This document shows positions 1 through 8,861 of a stretch of 64,000 bases of DNA, piece by piece (within the stretch, counting starts at the first letter, position 1; the number at the start of each line of letters is the position of its first letter). Under the pieces are notes generated by a model. That model saw only the letters and a list, made by a program, of their open reading frames with translations. It made no database searches and was not told the DNA's origin. The position numbers and the translations under genes were made by a program. The stretch lies in the NCBI RefSeq assembly GCF_000969835.1, contig NZ_KQ033915.1, positions 153,329 to 217,328 of the forward strand. The letters are read 5' to 3'. Source of the stretch: Parabacteroides goldsteinii DSM 19448 = WAL 12034. Lineage in GTDB: Bacteria; Bacteroidota; Bacteroidia; Bacteroidales; Tannerellaceae.

Positions 1-138
1 GGAGTTGAAGAATATCATTAGCAGCGTCTTGTTCTTGCCAAGTTCTGTGAATTGAAAGCGGTCTTTCTTGATCTCGAATGCTTCGTTAAGCGCCTGCTTC
101 AGGTCGCCTACATCTTGTACACAAGTGAAATGTCTCAT
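1..138 (-). CDS. argF: N-acyl-ornithine carbamoyltransferase, N-terminal part (cut by window edge)
   Basis: Only the first 46 codons are inside the window; the gene runs off the left edge. The visible protein starts MRHFTCVQDVGDLKQAL and ends ...NKTLLMIFFNS, which is how the N-acetyl/N-succinyl-ornithine carbamoyltransferases of Bacteroidales begin, just before the carbamoyl-phosphate binding motif. These enzymes transfer a carbamoyl group to acylated ornithine in the acetylated arginine pathway. A TAnnTTTG promoter box lies 26 bases upstream of the ATG, so the gene probably starts its own transcript although it follows proA on the same strand. Assignment rests on remembered family sequence; which acyl group is used cannot be told from this fragment. 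Confidence 0.8.
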   Translation of the reverse strand, partial: MRHFTCVQDVGDLKQALNEAFEIKKDRFQFTELGKNKTLLMIFFNS

Positions 139-163
139 GTTATTTATCTGTTTATATGAATGG

Positions 164-171
164 CAAATGTA
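164..171 (-). promoter_or_regulatory. Promoter -7 box for argF
   Basis: Minus strand reads TACATTTG, a match to the Bacteroidetes -7 consensus TAnnTTTG, placed 26 bases before the argF start codon. Confidence 0.55.
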
Positions 172-217
172 GTCAATTTAATTGAATGATAACATAGGCT
201 ACAAAGGCTGTTTCTTA

Positions 218-1465
218 CTACTGTCTAATCTGGCCTTCCCCCTCGATAATATACTTATAGGTAGTCAGCTCCGGCAATGCCATCGGCCCACGGGCATGCA
301 GCTTCTGCGTACTGATACCGATCTCTGCTCCGAATCCGAACTGTGCGCCGTCGGTGAAGGCGGTCGATACGTTTGCATAAACGCAGGCGGCATCTACCTG
401 TTGCTGGAAGATGCGGATAGCTTCTGCCGATTCGCTTACGATACTTTCACTATGTTTTGAACTGTATCGGGCGATGTGCTCCAAGGCTGTGTCGAGACTG
501 GCTACCGTACGGATGCTCATCTTGTAGTCGAGGAACTCGGTACCGAAACTGTCTTCCGTAGCCGGTTGAAGCAGTTCCGATGGATAAGAACCAGCCAGGG
601 AGTTGAAAGCCGGTTGATCGGCGTATATGATTACATGGCTGTCCTTTAACTTATTGCAGATATAGGGCAGGTCGCCGAGCCGGTCTTCATGGATGATCAG
701 GCAATCCAAAGCGTTACATACACTGACACGACGCGTCTTTGCGTTGTTTACGATGGCTTGCCCTTTCTCTTTGTCTCCCTCCTTGTCGAAATAGGTATGG
801 CAGATACCGGCTCCTGTCTCGATTACCGGGACACGGGCATTGTCACGAACGAAGTTAATCAGCGAACTGCTGCCACGTGGTATGATCAGGTCGACCAGTC
901 CGACAGCATTCAGCAGTTCGGTTGTCGCTTCCCGGTCAGGTGGCAGCAGGCAACAAACAGCCGGGTTTACGCCATGACGTTCCAGCACCTGATGGATGAT
1001 ACCGACCAGTGCCCGGTTGGAGTCGTCAGCATCTGAACCTCCTTTCAATACACAGGCATTGCCACTCTTGAAACAGAGGGAGAATACATCGAATGTCACG
1101 TTGGGACGTGCTTCATAGATCACACCTATTACTCCGAATGGGACGGATACCTTGCGGATAACCATGCCGTTCGGGCGGGTTGTTTCGCTTAATACCTTTC
1201 CAAGCGGTGAGGGGAGTGTTGCTACATTTCGCATGTCTCCGGCAATACCTTCCAAACGGTCGGTTGTCAGTTTCAGACGGTCGTATTTGGGATTGGCCGG
1301 GTCCATACGGGACAGGTCTTTCTCGTTTGCTGCGAGCACTTCGGCTTGCCGGTTCATCAATTCGCCGGCTGTATCGGTCAGGATACGGTTTATGGCTTCG
1401 TCACTCAGCGTGATCAGCTGGCGTGAAGCGGCAACGGTCTGCTGTAATAGGTTCTTAATAGACAT
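218..1465 (-). CDS. proA: Glutamate-5-semialdehyde dehydrogenase (gamma-glutamyl phosphate reductase)
   Basis: Second step of proline synthesis: NADPH-dependent reduction of gamma-glutamyl phosphate to glutamate semialdehyde in the cytoplasm. The 415-residue protein has the usual family length. The aldehyde-dehydrogenase-like core is clear, with the catalytic cysteine at about residue 250 in SVCNALD and the C-terminal block [22 protein letters not shown] start it at MSIKNLLQQ. The open frame extends 32 codons further upstream, but those codons read through a palindromic repeat (1484-1566) and give a low-complexity sequence unlike any ProA. It follows proB on the same strand with a 133-base gap filled by that palindrome, and the two likely form one transcript. 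Confidence 0.95.
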   Translation of the reverse strand: MSIKNLLQQTVAASRQLITLSDEAINRILTDTAGELMNRQAEVLAANEKDLSRMDPANPKYDRLKLTTDRLEGIAGDMRNVATLPSPLGKVLSETTRPNGMVIRKVSVPFGVIGVIYEARPNVTFDVFSLCFKSGNACVLKGGSDADDSNRALVGIIHQVLERHGVNPAVCCLLPPDREATTELLNAVGLVDLIIPRGSSSLINFVRDNARVPVIETGAGICHTYFDKEGDKEKGQAIVNNAKTRRVSVCNALDCLIIHEDRLGDLPYICNKLKDSHVIIYADQPAFNSLAGSYPSELLQPATEDSFGTEFLDYKMSIRTVASLDTALEHIARYSSKHSESIVSESAEAIRIFQQQVDAACVYANVSTAFTDGAQFGFGAEIGISTQKLHARGPMALPELTTYKYIIEGEGQIRQ

Positions 1466-1483
1466 TCTTGATAGTAACTTTTT

Positions 1484-1566
1484 CCCTCTTGAGAGGGGGC
1501 AGGGGGTGTGTAATAATTTGCGTGAATGGCGGAAGATAACACACCCCCTACCCCCTCTCAAGAGGG
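1484..1566. repeat. GC-rich palindromic repeat between proB and proA
   Basis: Two 28-base arms (1484-1511 and 1539-1566) are inverted complements with a single mismatch, separated by a 27-base loop. Each arm carries the self-complementary core CCTCTTGAGAGG followed by a run of G and then GGTGTGT. Short palindromes of this GGGGGTGTG/CCCCCTCTC type are dispersed in many Bacteroidetes genomes. In RNA this would form a very stable stem inside the proBA transcript. Confidence 0.8.
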
Positions 1567-1598
1567 GAGTGATTACTACCGGTCGCTATGTTTAGTCT

Positions 1599-2696
1599 CT
1601 AATCCAGATACAGATAGTCATAATGTACCAACGGTTTCATGTCGCGCTGTCCGATAAGTGAAATAGCCTCATGGCTATCGTATCCGGCACAACCTACACC
1701 CAACTGAACGCCATTCTCGTTCATGATCCGGACGATGTCGTTCTTTTCAAACTCTCCTTTAATGGCTGTGACGCCGACTAATAGAAGGCTTGTTGCACGT
1801 GGTCCGGTCAATGCTTCTTCGGTACCTTTGTTGATATGTATCTCTCCTTTGGCAAAGCCTTCGGAGTGGGCGATCCATTTCTTTACGCTGCTGACCGGCT
1901 TGGCCGCAGGAATGAAACGGGTACATATTTCCGTACTTCCTTTAACCAACAATTGGGGCAGAATGTTTTCCTTTTTCCCGTTGGCAATAATGACGGTTAT
2001 ACCTTCGTCGGCAACTTTCTGTGCAATACTGCATTTAGTCAGCATGCCACCCCGTCCGAACGAAGACTTACTGGTTTGTACGTATTCGGAAAGGTCCTGT
2101 TTCCCGCCGTCTATTTCGCGGATAACGGTAGAGGCAGGATCGGCAGGATTTCCGTTGTAGATGCCGTCGATATTACTCAGGATGATAAGTGCATCCATCC
2201 CCATCATGGTGGCGATCAGTCCCGACAGTTCGTCGTTGTCCGTGAACATCAGTTCTGTAACGGATATCGTATCGTTTTCGTTTACGATCGGTATCACGTT
2301 ATTATCGAGCATCACTTCCATGCAATGTTTCTGGTTGAGATAATGCGTGCGGCTACCGAAATTCTCTTTCGTAGTGAGCACCTGGCCGCAGGCGATCTTA
2401 TGTTCGCGGAACAGTTCGAAGTAACGGTTGATCAGTTTGGCCTGGCCTACTGCGGAGTAGAGTTGGCGGGCTGAAACGGCATCGAGTTTCTTGCCGGGCT
2501 TCACCTCGCTTCTCCCGGAAGCTACCGCTCCCGAAGAGATTAAAACAACTTCAACTCCCTTCCGGTGTAGTTCGGCTACCTGGTCGACCAGTGCTGACAT
2601 ACGGGTGACGTCGAGTGAGCCATCCATCCTTGTCAGCACATTACTTCCTATCTTTACAGCTATCCGCTTAAACTGATATGCCATCTTTGCGTTCAC
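1599..2696 (-). CDS. proB: Glutamate 5-kinase
   Basis: First and usually feedback-controlled step of proline synthesis: ATP-dependent phosphorylation of the gamma-carboxylate of glutamate. The 365-residue protein has the amino-acid-kinase fold at residues 8-260 (RIAVKIGSNVLT near the start, VVLISSGAVASGR, NENDTIS, and the lysine-rich SSFGRGGMLTK segment) and a C-terminal PUA domain from about 280 (KGEIHINKGTEEAL to the end). The start may be the ATG at 2696 or four codons later at 2684 (MAYQFKR). It begins three bases after the stop of the acyl-CoA synthetase gene, so translation of the two is probably coupled. Confidence 0.95.
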   Translation of the reverse strand: MNAKMAYQFKRIAVKIGSNVLTRMDGSLDVTRMSALVDQVAELHRKGVEVVLISSGAVASGRSEVKPGKKLDAVSARQLYSAVGQAKLINRYFELFREHKIACGQVLTTKENFGSRTHYLNQKHCMEVMLDNNVIPIVNENDTISVTELMFTDNDELSGLIATMMGMDALIILSNIDGIYNGNPADPASTVIREIDGGKQDLSEYVQTSKSSFGRGGMLTKCSIAQKVADEGITVIIANGKKENILPQLLVKGSTEICTRFIPAAKPVSSVKKWIAHSEGFAKGEIHINKGTEEALTGPRATSLLLVGVTAIKGEFEKNDIVRIMNENGVQLGVGCAGYDSHEAISLIGQRDMKPLVHYDYLYLD

Positions 2697-2698
2697 GG

Positions 2699-4354
2699 TT
2701 ATTTATTGTCTTTATCCCTGATCTCCACGCGACGGATTTTACCGCTGATGGTCTTCGGTAACTCATCGACAAATTCCACTACACGCGGATATTTGTAAGG
2801 TGCCGTCACACGTTTCACGTGATCCTGCAATTCCTTAATCAGGGTTTCGCCTGCCTTTTCTTTATAATCATTAGCCAGTACGATTGTTGCTTTTACCACC
2901 TGTCCGCGTATTTCGTCCGGCACACCGGTGATGGCGCATTCTACGACTGCCGGGTGTGTCATCAGGGCACTTTCCACTTCGAACGGGCCGATACGGTAAC
3001 CGGAGCTTTTTATCACATCGTCAGCACGGCCAACAAACCATAGATAGCCGTCTTCATCGCGCCAGGCAACGTCGCCGGTATAATACATGCCGTCGTGCCA
3101 GGCTTCGTGAGTCAGTTCGGCATCCCGGTAATATTCTTTGAACAGTCCGATAGGCTTGCCACTGGTCGTGTGGATCACGATTTGTCCCTGTTCGCCATCT
3201 TCCGCACGGGTTCCGTCCGGACGGATCAGGTCGACATCATATTGAGGATTGGGAACACCCATAGAACCGGGTTTCGGTTCCATCCAGGGGAAGGTTGCAA
3301 CCGTCAGTGTTGTTTCTGTCTGGCCGAATCCTTCCATCAGCTTGATTCCCGTCAGCTTATAGAATGCTTCGAATACGGCAGGGTTCAGTGCTTCACCGGC
3401 AATCGTACAATATTGGAGGGATGACAGATCGTATTTGGTCATATCTTCACGGATCAGGAAGCGGAAGATTGTTGGAGGTGCACATAAAGAAGTGATTTTG
3501 TAGTCCTGAATCATCTGCAACATATCGGCTGGTGTGAACTTCTCATGATCGTAAACGAAAACAGTCGCACCGGCGATCCATTGTCCGTATAGTTTTCCCC
3601 AGACGGCTTTTCCCCATCCTGTATCGGCAATCGTCAGGTGAAGACTGTCGCGGTGCAGGTTATGCCAGAAACTACCGGTCACGATATGTCCTAGGGGATA
3701 AGTGAAATCGTGTGCCACCATCTTCGGATTACCTGTCGTGCCCGATGTAAAATACATCAGTGAAATATCGTCATTGCTGTTCGGATGAGATGGACGGACG
3801 AATGGGGCTGCATCCTCGATCCCCTTATGGAAATCTTCGAAGCCTTCCGGTATTTCTGGGCCGACAGAGACTAATTTCTCGATAGTCGGAGAGTCCGGCA
3901 TGGCGTCGATAATATGTTTGGTAATGATTTCTTCGCCGGCGCAAACGATCATTTTTATATCAGCTGCGTTATTGCGATAAACAATATCTTTTTTAGTCAG
4001 CAGGTGAGTTGCCGGAATGACAACCGCTCCTAACTTATGCAATGCGATAATCGAGAACCAGAATTCGTAACGGCGTTTCAGGATCAACATGACCATATCG
4101 CCATGTCCTATCCCCAAAGACTGGAAATAGGCAGCCGTTTGATCGGTGTATTTCTTCAGATCTGCAAATGTGAAATCAATATGTTCGCCCCGGTCGTTTG
4201 TCCAGCACAAAGCTTTTTTGTCGGGTTCTTCAGCGGCCCATGCATCTACTACATCATATCCGAAATTAAAGTTCTCGGGTACTTTTATCTTGAAATTCTT
4301 TATAAAATCTTCCTGAGACGTAAAAGACGTCTGATCTAAGAATCTTTCTAACAT
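2699..4354 (-). CDS. AMP-forming acyl-CoA synthetase (medium-chain/acetyl-CoA synthetase-like)
   Basis: Activates a carboxylic acid through an acyl-AMP to an acyl-CoA. The 551-residue protein has the adenylate-forming fold: P-loop [11 protein letters not shown] at residues 201-211, GFGQTETT near 340, the [22 protein letters not shown] hinge region and the catalytic lysine (K539) in TISGKIRR. Its overall form resembles medium-chain acyl-CoA synthetases more than acetate-specific Acs. It lies directly downstream of a cupin-type regulator (4435-4989), an arrangement common for this family in Bacteroidales, and directly upstream of proB with only two bases between them. The natural substrate cannot be read from the sequence. 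Confidence 0.88.
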   Translation of the reverse strand: MLERFLDQTSFTSQEDFIKNFKIKVPENFNFGYDVVDAWAAEEPDKKALCWTNDRGEHIDFTFADLKKYTDQTAAYFQSLGIGHGDMVMLILKRRYEFWFSIIALHKLGAVVIPATHLLTKKDIVYRNNAADIKMIVCAGEEIITKHIIDAMPDSPTIEKLVSVGPEIPEGFEDFHKGIEDAAPFVRPSHPNSNDDISLMYFTSGTTGNPKMVAHDFTYPLGHIVTGSFWHNLHRDSLHLTIADTGWGKAVWGKLYGQWIAGATVFVYDHEKFTPADMLQMIQDYKITSLCAPPTIFRFLIREDMTKYDLSSLQYCTIAGEALNPAVFEAFYKLTGIKLMEGFGQTETTLTVATFPWMEPKPGSMGVPNPQYDVDLIRPDGTRAEDGEQGQIVIHTTSGKPIGLFKEYYRDAELTHEAWHDGMYYTGDVAWRDEDGYLWFVGRADDVIKSSGYRIGPFEVESALMTHPAVVECAITGVPDEIRGQVVKATIVLANDYKEKAGETLIKELQDHVKRVTAPYKYPRVVEFVDELPKTISGKIRRVEIRDKDNK

Positions 4355-4434
4355 AATTTATTTATTTAACGGACAAGGATAGTTGTTGCTTTTATAATTA
4401 ATTGTCAGCTCTCGCTTGTCAACTGTCTACTGAT

Positions 4435-4989
4435 TTATAAAATGATTGCCAGGAAACTGACTTTTTCTCCATCCAATGCTTTCATGCCGTGTGGCAGTTC
4501 GGAGTTGAAATATATGCTGTCTCCTTCTTCAAGGATCAATTCCTTATTGTTGATCTGCAAAAGCATACGTCCTTTCAGTACGAGGTTGTATTCCTGTCCT
4601 GGATGAGAATTCAGATAAATAGGCTCTTCTTCGGATTTCGGGTGAACGGTAACCAGGAACGGATCTGCCTTGCGTCCGGCAAAACCGGCAGCCAACGATT
4701 GATACTTGTAAGCCTTGGTACGTTCAACGGCAATACCTTTTCCCTTACGGGTAATAAAGTAAGTGCTCATTTTAGGCTCGTCACCGAACATAAGTGTGGT
4801 CAGTTCCACTCCGTATGCCTGTGATATCTGGTGTAAAACACTGACTGAAATATCGACATTGCCGCTTTCCAGTTCCAGATATTGCTCTGTGGTCAGGTTA
4901 CAGACCTTGGCGATTTCTTCAGGAGCTATCTCCAATGCATCACGAAGACCGGCCAGGCGCTCCGCTATCTGTTTTATCTGTTCGTTCAT
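4435..4989 (-). CDS. XRE-family transcriptional regulator with C-terminal cupin domain
   Basis: The 184-residue protein has an N-terminal helix-turn-helix (about residues 8-60, with APEEIAKVCNLTTEQYLELESGN) and a C-terminal cupin barrel (about 110-180, HPGQEYNLVLKGRM...GDSIYFNSELPHGM). Such proteins bind a small carboxylate or similar effector in the cupin and control neighbouring genes, so the likely target is the acyl-CoA synthetase just downstream. A longer frame starts at 5025, but the -7 promoter box at 5023-5030 overlaps that codon, so I choose the ATG at 4989 (MNEQIKQIAERL). Confidence 0.88.
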   Translation of the reverse strand: MNEQIKQIAERLAGLRDALEIAPEEIAKVCNLTTEQYLELESGNVDISVSVLHQISQAYGVELTTLMFGDEPKMSTYFITRKGKGIAVERTKAYKYQSLAAGFAGRKADPFLVTVHPKSEEEPIYLNSHPGQEYNLVLKGRMLLQINNKELILEEGDSIYFNSELPHGMKALDGEKVSFLAIIL

Positions 4990-5022
4990 CTTCTGTAGAT
5001 CGTTTATAGATTTATGTTGCCC

Positions 5023-5030
5023 CAAAGTTA
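5023..5030 (-). promoter_or_regulatory. Promoter -7 box of the cupin regulator
   Basis: Minus strand reads TAACTTTG, matching TAnnTTTG, 33 bases upstream of the chosen start at 4989. It decides against the longer start at 5025. Confidence 0.55.
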
Positions 5031-5236
5031 TAAATAAAAAGCAAAATGACTAGAAAAATGGGGGATAGAATGTTATTTAGATATTTTCTTTGGATAAGCA
5101 AATGTTAAATCCTATATTTGTTTATGTGTAGGGCTTGAATTTGTTATTGTTAACTCTGGATCTAATATATTGATTAAGTTTTTACTATAAGCGATATCAG
5201 GTCTGCCCTAAAATATTTAATTAATATAGTAAACTC

Positions 5237-5704
5237 ATGAATCAAAAGATTAAAATGCATTTCTTCGAAATAGAACGTCCGGACTTTTATCTTTTTATAT
5301 TTATATTGGATAGAATTATACCTCCTCCTAAAATATCAAAGTTTTCAGAGAATACGGAATATATAGAAATATATAATAAGATTCATCACTATGTAGTGAC
5401 TGAAAAGCATTTCCTGGATAAAGATATAACAGTAGATATCATTGTCCGTCAATGTAACGTTAAGAAAAAGTCATTGAATAAGATTCTTAGGTTGAAAGAT
5501 GACGTTGCTTTTCATGCATATATAAATAAACAGCGTGTTATTTATGCATCCGCTTTATTATTGGAACCCTCTAATAAGCTGATTGAAGTTGTAGCTTCGG
5601 AATCATGCTTTAATAATTCCCGGACATTTGTGCGTAATTTCAAAATAGTATACCATATGACTCCCAGTGAATATCGTCGTTCTCATAGGACAAAAAACTC
5701 CTGA
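5237..5704 (+). CDS. Small AraC-type helix-turn-helix protein
   Basis: A 155-residue protein whose C-terminal two thirds resemble the AraC/XylS DNA-binding domain: a first helix-turn-helix around 60-100 (DITVDIIVRQCNVKKKSLNK) and a second around 115-150 ending in SRTFVRNFKIVYHMTPSEYRR, the family signature. There is no room for a ligand-binding or sensor domain; the first 50 residues are hydrophobic and of unknown role. It stands alone between divergent neighbours, is AT-rich, and its target is unknown. A strong terminator-like hairpin follows at 5925-5960. Confidence 0.75.
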   Translation: MNQKIKMHFFEIERPDFYLFIFILDRIIPPPKISKFSENTEYIEIYNKIHHYVVTEKHFLDKDITVDIIVRQCNVKKKSLNKILRLKDDVAFHAYINKQRVIYASALLLEPSNKLIEVVASESCFNNSRTFVRNFKIVYHMTPSEYRRSHRTKNS

Positions 5705-6102
5705 TTTTATAGCTGAGCAGTCAAAAGAAACAAATAAGAACGATTTTGTCCTATCCATGGATCGTTTTTGTCTTCTTCATGCTTTGTTTTTCTTTGCTTG
5801 ATCCGTTTTTTTGTTATTTCTTTGCATCAGAGATAAATGATAAAAATAAAAGGTATTAAAGTATATAGATGCATAGGCATACCTTATCTATGAAAAAGAG
5901 AAAGAAGAAGTGATTCTTCTTTGAGTAGTCTGATGAAGACGTTTGTCGGACTACTTTTTCTAGAATACTCGTAGCCTATGATTAAATTTATGTTTTTTCT
6001 TTTTATTCATTTGGAGAGGTTGATCAACTTTATTTTTTCATAGTTTTTGATTTAGTAATCAGGTAAGGTCCCGGCTTGTGAAAGTCGGGACTTTTGGTAT
6101 AC
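5705..6102. other. Gene-free stretch with a series of hairpins
   Basis: About 400 AT-rich bases without a credible gene. It holds a perfect 9-bp hairpin (5901-5922, AAAGAAGAA with TTCTTCTTT), the terminator-like stem at 5925-5960, and a third stem near 6067-6092 (GTCCCG with CGGGAC followed by TTTT). A small untranslated RNA on the plus strand would fit, but no clear promoter was found. Confidence 0.4.
5925..5960 (+). terminator. Intrinsic terminator
   Basis: A 9-bp stem (GTAGTCTGA at 5925-5933 with TCGGACTAC at 5946-5954, one G-U pair) is followed directly by TTTTTCT. Confidence 0.6.
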
Positions 6103-6136
6103 AAAAAAAGGATAACCTTTCGATTATCCTTTTTTC
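6103..6136. terminator. Terminator of the tRNA operon
   Basis: Arms AAAAAGGATAA (6105-6115) and TTATCCTTTTT (6124-6134) form an 11-bp stem ending in T runs on both strands, just downstream of tRNA-Gly on the minus strand. Confidence 0.75.
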
Positions 6137-6140
6137 AGAG

Positions 6141-6213
6141 AGCGGAAGACGGGGCTCAAACCCGCGACCCTCAGCTTGGAAGGCTAATGCTCTATCAACT
6201 GAGCTACTTCCGC
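6141..6213 (-). tRNA. tRNA-Gly (anticodon TCC)
   Basis: The minus strand folds as a cloverleaf: acceptor GCGGAAG/CTTCCGC, D arm TAGCTCAGTTGATAGAGCA, anticodon loop CTTCCAA with TCC, and T arm GCGGGTTTGAGCCCCGT. Length is 73 bases and no CCA is encoded. It lies 26 bases downstream of tRNA-Tyr, in the same transcript. Confidence 0.93.
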
Positions 6214-6239
6214 AATTTTTATTGCTTTTGAAATAGTAG

Positions 6240-6322
6240 TGGGCAGTGATGGATTCGAACCACCGAAGTCGAAAGACAGCTGAGTTACAGTCAGCCCCAT
6301 TTGGCCACTCTGGTAACTGCCC
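6240..6322 (-). tRNA. tRNA-Tyr (anticodon GTA)
   Basis: The minus strand gives an 83-base type II tRNA: acceptor GGGCAGT/ACTGCCC, anticodon loop CTGTAAC with GTA, a long variable arm, and T arm GGTGGTTCGAATCCATC. First gene of a Tyr-Gly tRNA operon. Confidence 0.93.
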
Positions 6323-6343
6323 CTATTATTTTCAATTGCAGTG

Positions 6344-6374
6344 CAAAGGTACGATTATTTTTGAAACCTGCAAG
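6344..6374 (-). promoter_or_regulatory. Promoter of the Tyr-Gly tRNA operon
   Basis: Minus strand carries CTTG at 6374-6371 and TACCTTTG at 6351-6344 with a 19-base spacer, an excellent match to the Bacteroidetes -33/-7 promoter pattern. Confidence 0.75.
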
Positions 6375-6377
6375 CGT

Positions 6378-6860
6378 TTAGTCAGAAAAATGAACCATTT
6401 TTAATGCGGTCACTGCTGCTTCATCCCCTTTGTTTCCGTACTTACCGCCTGCACGATCTTCCGATTGCTGCATATTGTCCGTAGTTAACAGACCGAAAAT
6501 GAATGGGATATCATACATCAGGTTTAGTTCGGTAACACCTTGTGTAACGCCTGAACAAACATAATCAAAATGTGGAGTATCGCCTCTGACAACACAGCCA
6601 AGAACGATCACAGCGTTTACATCTTTTGTTTCAGCCATGCGTTTTGCACCAAAAGTCAGTTCGAAACTACCCGGTACACGTTTCACATAGATATTTTCCG
6701 GTTTTACACCATGTTTTTCCAGAGTGTTGCAGGCACCTTCCAGTAATTTCTCGGTGATGTGCTTATTCCACTCTGCGACTACAATACCGAACGTCATTTC
6801 TGAACCGTCAGGAACACTGTTGAAGTCGTAGTCTGATAAATTTTGATAAGCTGTAGCCAT
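6378..6860 (-). CDS. ribH: 6,7-dimethyl-8-ribityllumazine synthase
   Basis: Penultimate step of riboflavin synthesis: condenses the ribityl-aminouracil with dihydroxybutanone phosphate. The 160-residue protein has the standard length and blocks: [17 protein letters not shown] (substrate binding), [33 protein letters not shown] with the catalytic histidine, and FGLLTTDN near the C-terminus. Members assemble into pentamers or 60-mers. It lies downstream of the TPR protein on the same strand, but a hairpin at 6878-6909 between them suggests partial or complete termination. The end of the gene nearly touches the tRNA-Tyr promoter. Confidence 0.95.
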   Translation of the reverse strand: MATAYQNLSDYDFNSVPDGSEMTFGIVVAEWNKHITEKLLEGACNTLEKHGVKPENIYVKRVPGSFELTFGAKRMAETKDVNAVIVLGCVVRGDTPHFDYVCSGVTQGVTELNLMYDIPFIFGLLTTDNMQQSEDRAGGKYGNKGDEAAVTALKMVHFSD

Positions 6861-6877
6861 AACTTTCTATTTAAAAT

Positions 6878-6909
6878 AAAAGGATGCCTTTTTTGATGGA
6901 CATCCTTTT
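6878..6909 (-). terminator. Hairpin between TPR gene and ribH
   Basis: Arms AAAAGGATG (6878-6886) and CATCCTTTT (6901-6909) form a 9-bp stem that ends in T on the minus strand, between the two genes. Confidence 0.55.
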
Positions 6910-6935
6910 ATATAGTTCATATCGTAATGATAATA

Positions 6936-7619
6936 TTATTTTGCAGCAGAAGCACGAGCGATATATTTGTCGATATCGGCAGCTTCCATTGAGTTGAAAT
7001 ATTTTTCTTTGATCGTAGTGTATGCTTTAACTGCATCGCTATATTGTTTCTGGTTTTCGTAGGCAATACCTGCTTTTTTCAGATAAACCGGGCTGATCAC
7101 TTCGTTGTCTGCTTTCTTAGCAGCTTTTTCGAAATAGCTGATACCTTCTTTTACATTACCCATATTTACATAGCAGTCACCGATCAGGCCGATGATAGCC
7201 GGAGAAATCATATTGTCGTCTCCACTGAATGATTTCAGTTTGTCAAGAGCTTTTTCAGTTTCTCCCATCTTGAAATAACAGATACCTGCATAAGCCTTTG
7301 CCAGGTTGCCGGAAGCAGTACTTCCATATTGGTCGATGATACCTTCGAATCCGTCAAAGTCAGCGCCATTACCGTTTAAAGCCAGATTGAAAGAATCTTT
7401 AGCGAAATACTGTTCTCCTTTAAATATAGCAGCGGCTGCTTTCTTTTCCTGAGGAATCAAATAACCGTGTTTAATTCCTAAAACAGCTCCAACAACGAGT
7501 GCGATAGCTATAATTCCGTAAATGATCTTTTTTGAATTGTTTTCAATGAACTGCTCTGATCTTGAAACAATTTCTTCTACTTCTAACTCCGTGTTGGTGT
7601 TTTTTTCCTTAGTAGCCAT
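6936..7619 (-). CDS. Membrane-anchored tetratricopeptide repeat protein
   Basis: A 227-residue protein with a cytoplasmic N-terminus, one transmembrane helix at about residues 33-51 (KIIYGIIAIALVVGAVLGI) and several TPR-like helix pairs after it (AKAYAGICYFKMGETEKAL, PAIIGLIGDCYVNMGNVKEG, PVYLKKAGIAYENQKQYSDA). The layout is that of the YfgM-like/TPR_21 family, which in other bacteria works with periplasmic chaperones and the Sec machinery; that role here is inference. It is transcribed away from recF, with facing promoter boxes at 7681-7688 and 7731-7738. The start follows directly from the promoter position. Confidence 0.78.
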   Translation of the reverse strand: MATKEKNTNTELEVEEIVSRSEQFIENNSKKIIYGIIAIALVVGAVLGIKHGYLIPQEKKAAAAIFKGEQYFAKDSFNLALNGNGADFDGFEGIIDQYGSTASGNLAKAYAGICYFKMGETEKALDKLKSFSGDDNMISPAIIGLIGDCYVNMGNVKEGISYFEKAAKKADNEVISPVYLKKAGIAYENQKQYSDAVKAYTTIKEKYFNSMEAADIDKYIARASAAK

Positions 7620-7680
7620 AATGTGTTATAGTTATTTATTATTTTTATCTACTGATTTATGCCAATGGCAATTCAAAGCG

Positions 7681-7688
7681 CAAAAGTA
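7681..7688 (-). promoter_or_regulatory. Promoter -7 box of the TPR gene
   Basis: Minus strand reads TACTTTTG, a TAnnTTTG match 61 bases upstream of the start codon. No clear -33 element. Confidence 0.45.
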
Positions 7689-7730
7689 GTTTTTTTTACT
7701 GATATAATCTATACTTAGAAGTATATTTTT

Positions 7731-7738
7731 TAATTTTG
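7731..7738 (+). promoter_or_regulatory. Promoter -7 box of recF
   Basis: TAATTTTG, a TAnnTTTG match 19 bases upstream of the recF start. No clear -33 element. Confidence 0.45.
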
Positions 7739-7757
7739 TACGATTAATAAGGTACAG

Positions 7758-8861
7758 ATGATACTCAAAAAGCTTTCTATTCTCAATTATAAAAATATTC
7801 TTCAGGCGGAAGTCGCTTTCTCTCCGAAAATGAATTGTTTCTTTGGAAATAATGGGATGGGGAAGACGAACCTGCTGGATGTGATCCACTATCTTTCGTT
7901 TTGCAAGAGTCATATCAATACTCCTGATAGTCAGATTATAAATAATGATCAGGATATGTGCGTTATCCAGGGTGAATATGATTACGAGGGGAGAAACGAG
8001 GATATATTCTGTGCTATCCGCCGTCGCCAGCGGAAACAGTTCAAACGGAATAAAAAGGAATATGATAAGTTGTCCGAACACATCGGACTCCTGCCTTTGG
8101 TTATGGTGTCGCCGGCGGATTCAGATCTGATCCGGGGGGGGAGTGACGAACGCCGCCGCTTTCTGGATCTGATCATTTCGCAACAGGACAAACAATATCT
8201 GCATGCCTTGATACAATATAACAAGGCTTTGCTCCAGCGGAATATTCTTTTGAAGAATCAAAATACAGATACATCTCTGTATGAAGTGCTGGAAATGCAA
8301 TTGGATATGTATGGGCGGATGGTGTTCGAGAAGCGCCAGCTGCTGGTGGAAAGTTTTATTCCTATTTTTAACGAATACTATCAAACTATCTGCCGTTCTA
8401 CCGAACAGGTCGGATTGGGGTATATATCCCAACTGGCAGACCGGAATCTGGCTGAGTCGCTGGCTGCCAACAGGGAGCGTGACCGTATTCTGGGATATAC
8501 TTCCAACGGTGTTCATAAAGATGAACTGGAAATGACATTGAACGAACAATTAATCCGCAGGGCCGGTTCGCAAGGACAAAATAAAACTTATCTGATAGCA
8601 CTGAAGTTGGCTCAGTTTGCTTTTCTGACCCGGAAAGGGCAGACAACTCCCATTTTGCTTTTGGATGATATATTTGATAAACTGGATGCGGAACGAGTGG
8701 CTGAGATCATCAAGCTGGTCAGTGGAGATAGTTTCGGGCAGATATTTGTTACCGATACCAACCGGAAATACCTGGATGAAATCCTGCAGGCAATGAATCA
8801 TGATTATGCTTTGTTTAGAGTAGAACAGGGTGAAGTTCAACCGATGGAGGATCAGCCATGA
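7758..8861 (+). CDS. recF: DNA replication and repair protein RecF
   Basis: SMC-like ATPase that, with RecO and RecR, loads RecA at single-strand gaps. The 367-residue protein has Walker A GNNGMGKT at residues 30-37, the ABC signature-like block RRAGSQGQNKTYLIALKLAQF, and Walker B PILLLDDIFDKLD, all in the expected order and near the usual length. A run of eight G occurs in the coding sequence at 8134-8141 (IRGGSDERR). The gene overlaps the following DUF721 gene by four bases (ATGA), so the two are co-translated. Confidence 0.95.
   Translation: MILKKLSILNYKNILQAEVAFSPKMNCFFGNNGMGKTNLLDVIHYLSFCKSHINTPDSQIINNDQDMCVIQGEYDYEGRNEDIFCAIRRRQRKQFKRNKKEYDKLSEHIGLLPLVMVSPADSDLIRGGSDERRRFLDLIISQQDKQYLHALIQYNKALLQRNILLKNQNTDTSLYEVLEMQLDMYGRMVFEKRQLLVESFIPIFNEYYQTICRSTEQVGLGYISQLADRNLAESLAANRERDRILGYTSNGVHKDELEMTLNEQLIRRAGSQGQNKTYLIALKLAQFAFLTRKGQTTPILLLDDIFDKLDAERVAEIIKLVSGDSFGQIFVTDTNRKYLDEILQAMNHDYALFRVEQGEVQPMEDQP

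Noticed and set aside
7632..8081. 149-codon minus-strand frame opposite the start of recF
   Set aside because: It overlaps the recF Walker A region and both promoter boxes; no protein features.
8134..8141. Run of eight G in recF as a phase-variation tract
   Set aside because: The frame is intact, RecF is a housekeeping protein and no alternative product is sensible; noted only as a sequencing-error risk.
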